Translations under genes and position numbers: made by a program
NCBI GenBank assembly: GCA_955652585.1
Contig: CATPBF010000016.1
Coordinates: 1-6,896 of the forward strand
From: Candidatus Dormiibacterota bacterium
GTDB taxonomy: Bacteria > Chloroflexota > Dormibacteria > Dormibacterales > Dormibacteraceae
Direction of reading: 5' to 3'
DNA length: 6,896 nt
Notes under the pieces: model-generated
What the model was told of the DNA's origin: nothing
Database searches by the model: none
The model's input: only the letters and a program-made list of their open reading frames with translations
Part shown: positions 4,915 to 6,896 of the stretch, in pieces
Position numbering within the stretch: the stretch's first letter is position 1
Layout: the number at the start of each line of letters is the position of its first letter

Positions 4915-6896
4915 GTGATTCGCGTCGAAGGCCTTCGCAAAAGCTTTGGCGACGTCCGCGCCGTCGACGGGGTAGACCTCCACGTCGAGCGCGGCCAGAT
5001 CTTGGTTCTGCTGGGACAAAACGGCGCAGGCAAGTCCACGACCCTTCGCTGCCTCGGCGGCATCCTCCGGCCGGACTCCGGCTTGATCGAGTTGGACGGC
5101 CTGCGGCTGCCCGAAAAGCTGGATGAGGTTCGGGGGCGGCTGGGAGTCGTTCCGGACCAGGCCCGGCTGTACGGCCGCAACACGGCGGTCGAATACCTCG
5201 AACGCTTCGGTTACCTCTACCGTGTGCCGGCAGACGTCCGCAAGCGGCGCATCGCCGAGCTTCTCGAGCGCTTCGAGCTCACCGACCGCACAGACGCGAT
5301 TCTCGCCACCTACTCGCGGGGTATGGCCCAGAAAGTGGCCCTGATCCGCGCCACGCTTCATGAGCCCGACTGGATCTTCTGTGACGAACCGACCGCCGGC
5401 CTGGATCCGGTCGCGGCCGCGGATATGCGTCGCTACTTGGGCGAGCAGCGAGCGCGCGGGGCAGCGCTGATCGTCACCACGCACGTGCTGAGCGAAGCCG
5501 AGCTGATGGCGGACCGAATCGCGATCATGCGCCACGGGGTGATCGTCACCCACGGGACCCTTGACGGACTGCGTCGCGAGGCGGAGGCGGGAAGACGTTT
5601 CTCGGTCCGGCTCAGTCGCATGCCGTCTGATCCCGAGCCACTGCGCGAATGGCTCCACGAGCAGACGGTCGCCTTCGAGCTGTCAGACGATCGCATCACG
5701 TACAGCCTTGGCTGGGAGACGTCGATCGCTGACCGCGCCGAGTTCGCGGCCGAGCTGCAGAAGAGGCTCGCTTCCGCGGGGGCGCCGTATTACGAGCTTG
5801 AAGAGCAGCAGGTGACCCTGGAGTCGGTCTACCTCAAAGCGATGGAGGAGGCGAAGCCTCCGAGTGCCGAGGTCGCCCCCACACCGGGCCGCGTGGTTTC
5901 CGGGATCGGCGCTCTCCGGATGTTCGGTTCCTTGCGTTCGCAGTGGGACCTACTCCGCCACTCGCTTCCGTTCTATGTGAGCTCGTGGTGGCGGCGCGGG
6001 GATCTGAGCTGGGTGTTGTATCTGAACGCGTTCGTGCTCCTGCTGGTCGCTGGGACCTCGCTCTTCGGGCAGCTACCGGGGGCCCTCGGTCAGGTGGCGC
6101 AAAAATTCACGGCCGGTTCCGCACTCCAGGCAGGTCTGTTGCTGCCGCTGTTCTTCATGTCGTTTGCGCTTCTCGAATCGATCAAGAGCTCGATCGGGAT
6201 CTGGTGGGAGAAGGCGCAGCAATCGTTGGAGGTGCTGCTCTACACGCCGATCGACGATCCCTCGCTCATCTGGCTCGAAGTGCTCCCTGGCGCGGTGGTC
6301 AGCACCGTCTGGGTGACGCTCTGGATGGGGGCGGGCATGGCGCTGCTTTCTCTGTTCGGGCAGAGCGCGCCGTGGGGCCTGCTGCCCGTGTTCGCATTTG
6401 TCGCCGCGGTCACCGCCTACTGGGCGGCGATGGGCCGAATGCTGGGGTTCATGCTCTTCCCGCGCGAAGGCGCGGCGGGCGGGGCGTGGTCATTCCTGCT
6501 GTCGCCCGTTTCGGCGGCGGTGGCCGACCTGCCGCTCGCGCTGTTCGTCTTCCGGTCCCCGCTGGCGCTCACGTCGCTGTTGCTGCCGCTCACCGCGTGC
6601 TTCGCGCTGACCGTCCTGTGCGGAACGACATTCGATCGCGAGCGTCTCATGGAGACAGGGCTCGGCCGGACGCGCCCGCGTCGGGTGTGGCTGCCGCTCG
6701 CACTGTTGCGACGCAACGCGGCCGCCATCGCCGCCGGCCAGCTCACCGTGGCCGATGGCGTGAAGTTCGCGCTCATGGGAATCGCTTTCATTATCTGCGT
6801 CGTGGTCTTCCTGCGCTTGTTTCGGCGCAGCACGGTGGACGATGTCGAGCCCTACATGCAATGGCGCAAGCTCACCTCTCCCGGCCCCGACGGAAC
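4915..6896 (+). CDS. Single-chain ABC exporter: ATPase domain fused to ABC-2-like membrane domain (3' end outside the window)
   Basis: The frame is open from GTG 4915 to the window end (660 complete codons, no stop). It is the first start after an in-frame TAG at 4891 and gives a standard N-terminus, MIRVEGLRKSFG. ATPase domain (about 1-215): Walker A GQNGAGKSTT (34-43), Q-loop Gln82, signature YSRGMAQ (133-139, the variant typical of ABC-2 type exporters), Walker B FCDEPTAGLDP (155-165, D157/E158) and H-loop His190. Residues about 216-312 form the usual accessory C-terminal region, ending VTLESVYLKAMEE. A Pro/Ala-rich linker (313-330) leads to a membrane domain with hydrophobic segments near 366-384, 404-421, 457-481, 488-507, 549-569 and 619-636, and an ABC-2-like motif QQSLEVLLYTPI (435-446). 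Such proteins export lipids, drugs or polysaccharide-type substrates; the substrate here is unknown. The chain is normally two genes in bacteria, so the NBD-then-TMD fusion is notable. Confidence 0.88.
   Translation, partial: MIRVEGLRKSFGDVRAVDGVDLHVERGQILVLLGQNGAGKSTTLRCLGGILRPDSGLIELDGLRLPEKLDEVRGRLGVVPDQARLYGRNTAVEYLERFGYLYRVPADVRKRRIAELLERFELTDRTDAILATYSRGMAQKVALIRATLHEPDWIFCDEPTAGLDPVAAADMRRYLGEQRARGAALIVTTHVLSEAELMADRIAIMRHGVIVTHGTLDGLRREAEAGRRFSVRLSRMPSDPEPLREWLHEQTVAFELSDDRITYSLGWETSIADRAEFAAELQKRLASAGAPYYELEEQQVTLESVYLKAMEEAKPPSAEVAPTPGRVVSGIGALRMFGSLRSQWDLLRHSLPFYVSSWWRRGDLSWVLYLNAFVLLLVAGTSLFGQLPGALGQVAQKFTAGSALQAGLLLPLFFMSFALLESIKSSIGIWWEKAQQSLEVLLYTPIDDPSLIWLEVLPGAVVSTVWVTLWMGAGMALLSLFGQSAPWGLLPVFAFVAAVTAYWAAMGRMLGFMLFPREGAAGGAWSFLLSPVSAAVADLPLALFVFRSPLALTSLLLPLTACFALTVLCGTTFDRERLMETGLGRTRPRRVWLPLALLRRNAAAIAAGQLTVADGVKFALMGIAFIICVVVFLRLFRRSTVDDVEPYMQWRKLTSPGPDG
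5847..5865 (+). repeat. Palindromic GGAGGC-GAA-GCCTCC motif, partner of the pdxT-leader hairpin
   Basis: GGAGGC (5847-5852) and GCCTCC (5856-5861) form a perfect six-base inverted repeat around GAA. The segment 5849-5865 matches 1064-1080 in the pdxS-pdxT gap at 16 of 17 positions (AGGCGAAGCCTCYGAGT). The GCGAAGC core is known as an unusually stable mini-hairpin in DNA. Here it encodes residues of the linker between the ATPase and membrane domains (E312-A313-K314-P315-P316). Two copies in 7 kb could be coincidence in GC-rich DNA, so calling it a dispersed repeat is tentative. Confidence 0.35.

Noticed and set aside
4741..5658. 305-codon minus-strand open frame opposite the tmk end and exporter ATPase domain
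   Set aside because: It crosses two real genes and their gap, has no recognisable domain, and lies opposite strongly conserved ATPase motifs.
1..6896. CRISPR array, insertion sequence, tRNA, phage or defence module
   Set aside because: No regularly spaced repeats, terminal inverted repeats, transposase or tRNA-like cloverleaf were seen; the window is filled by housekeeping-type and transporter genes.

Overview
The window is GC-rich (by eye about two thirds G+C) and almost wholly coding. Many starts are GTG, and at least one promoter looks leaderless, with a TAnnnT -10 box six bases before the start codon. Together with a PdxS/PdxT type vitamin B6 pathway and an R3H/SpoIIIAA-like ATPase, this suggests a free-living bacterium from a high-GC, actinobacterial- or Chloroflexota/Dormibacterota-like lineage. 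That placement is inference and I would not go below phylum level; no rRNA or other taxonomic marker is present.

Layout. Positions 1-39 (minus strand) carry the first 13 codons of a divergently transcribed gene that leaves the window. Positions 40-92 are a compact divergent promoter region: two identical TAGAAT boxes face outward in mirror symmetry about position 66, each exactly six bases from a GTG. From 93 a plus-strand cluster runs to the end of the window: pdxS (93-1022), a 73-bp gap holding a strong hairpin, pdxT (1096-1731), a divergent double-GNAT-like protein (1732-2697), an R3H-type P-loop ATPase (2694-4262), thymidylate kinase tmk (4262-4885), a 29-bp gap, and an ABC exporter with ATPase and membrane domains in one reading frame (4915 to beyond 6896, no stop in the window).

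How the genes relate. PdxS and PdxT are the two subunits of one enzyme, the glutamine-dependent pyridoxal 5'-phosphate synthase. pdxT, the GNAT-like gene, the ATPase and tmk touch or overlap (0, -4 and -1 bp), so they are probably translated from one message. The four products do not form an obvious pathway; the set mixes cofactor supply, nucleotide supply (dTMP to dTDP) and two proteins of unknown role. No factor-independent terminator was found within the cluster.

Most worth a second look: the symmetric overlapping leaderless promoters; the 17-bp hairpin that would hide the pdxT ribosome-binding region; the single-chain ABC exporter, with a palindromic, Shine-Dalgarno-rich motif exactly at its domain junction; and the coupled pair of an acetyltransferase-fold protein lacking a recognisable acetyl-CoA loop and an R3H ATPase. 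I saw no CRISPR array, mobile element, tRNA or rRNA, and nothing that amounts to a clearly new defence or mobile system.
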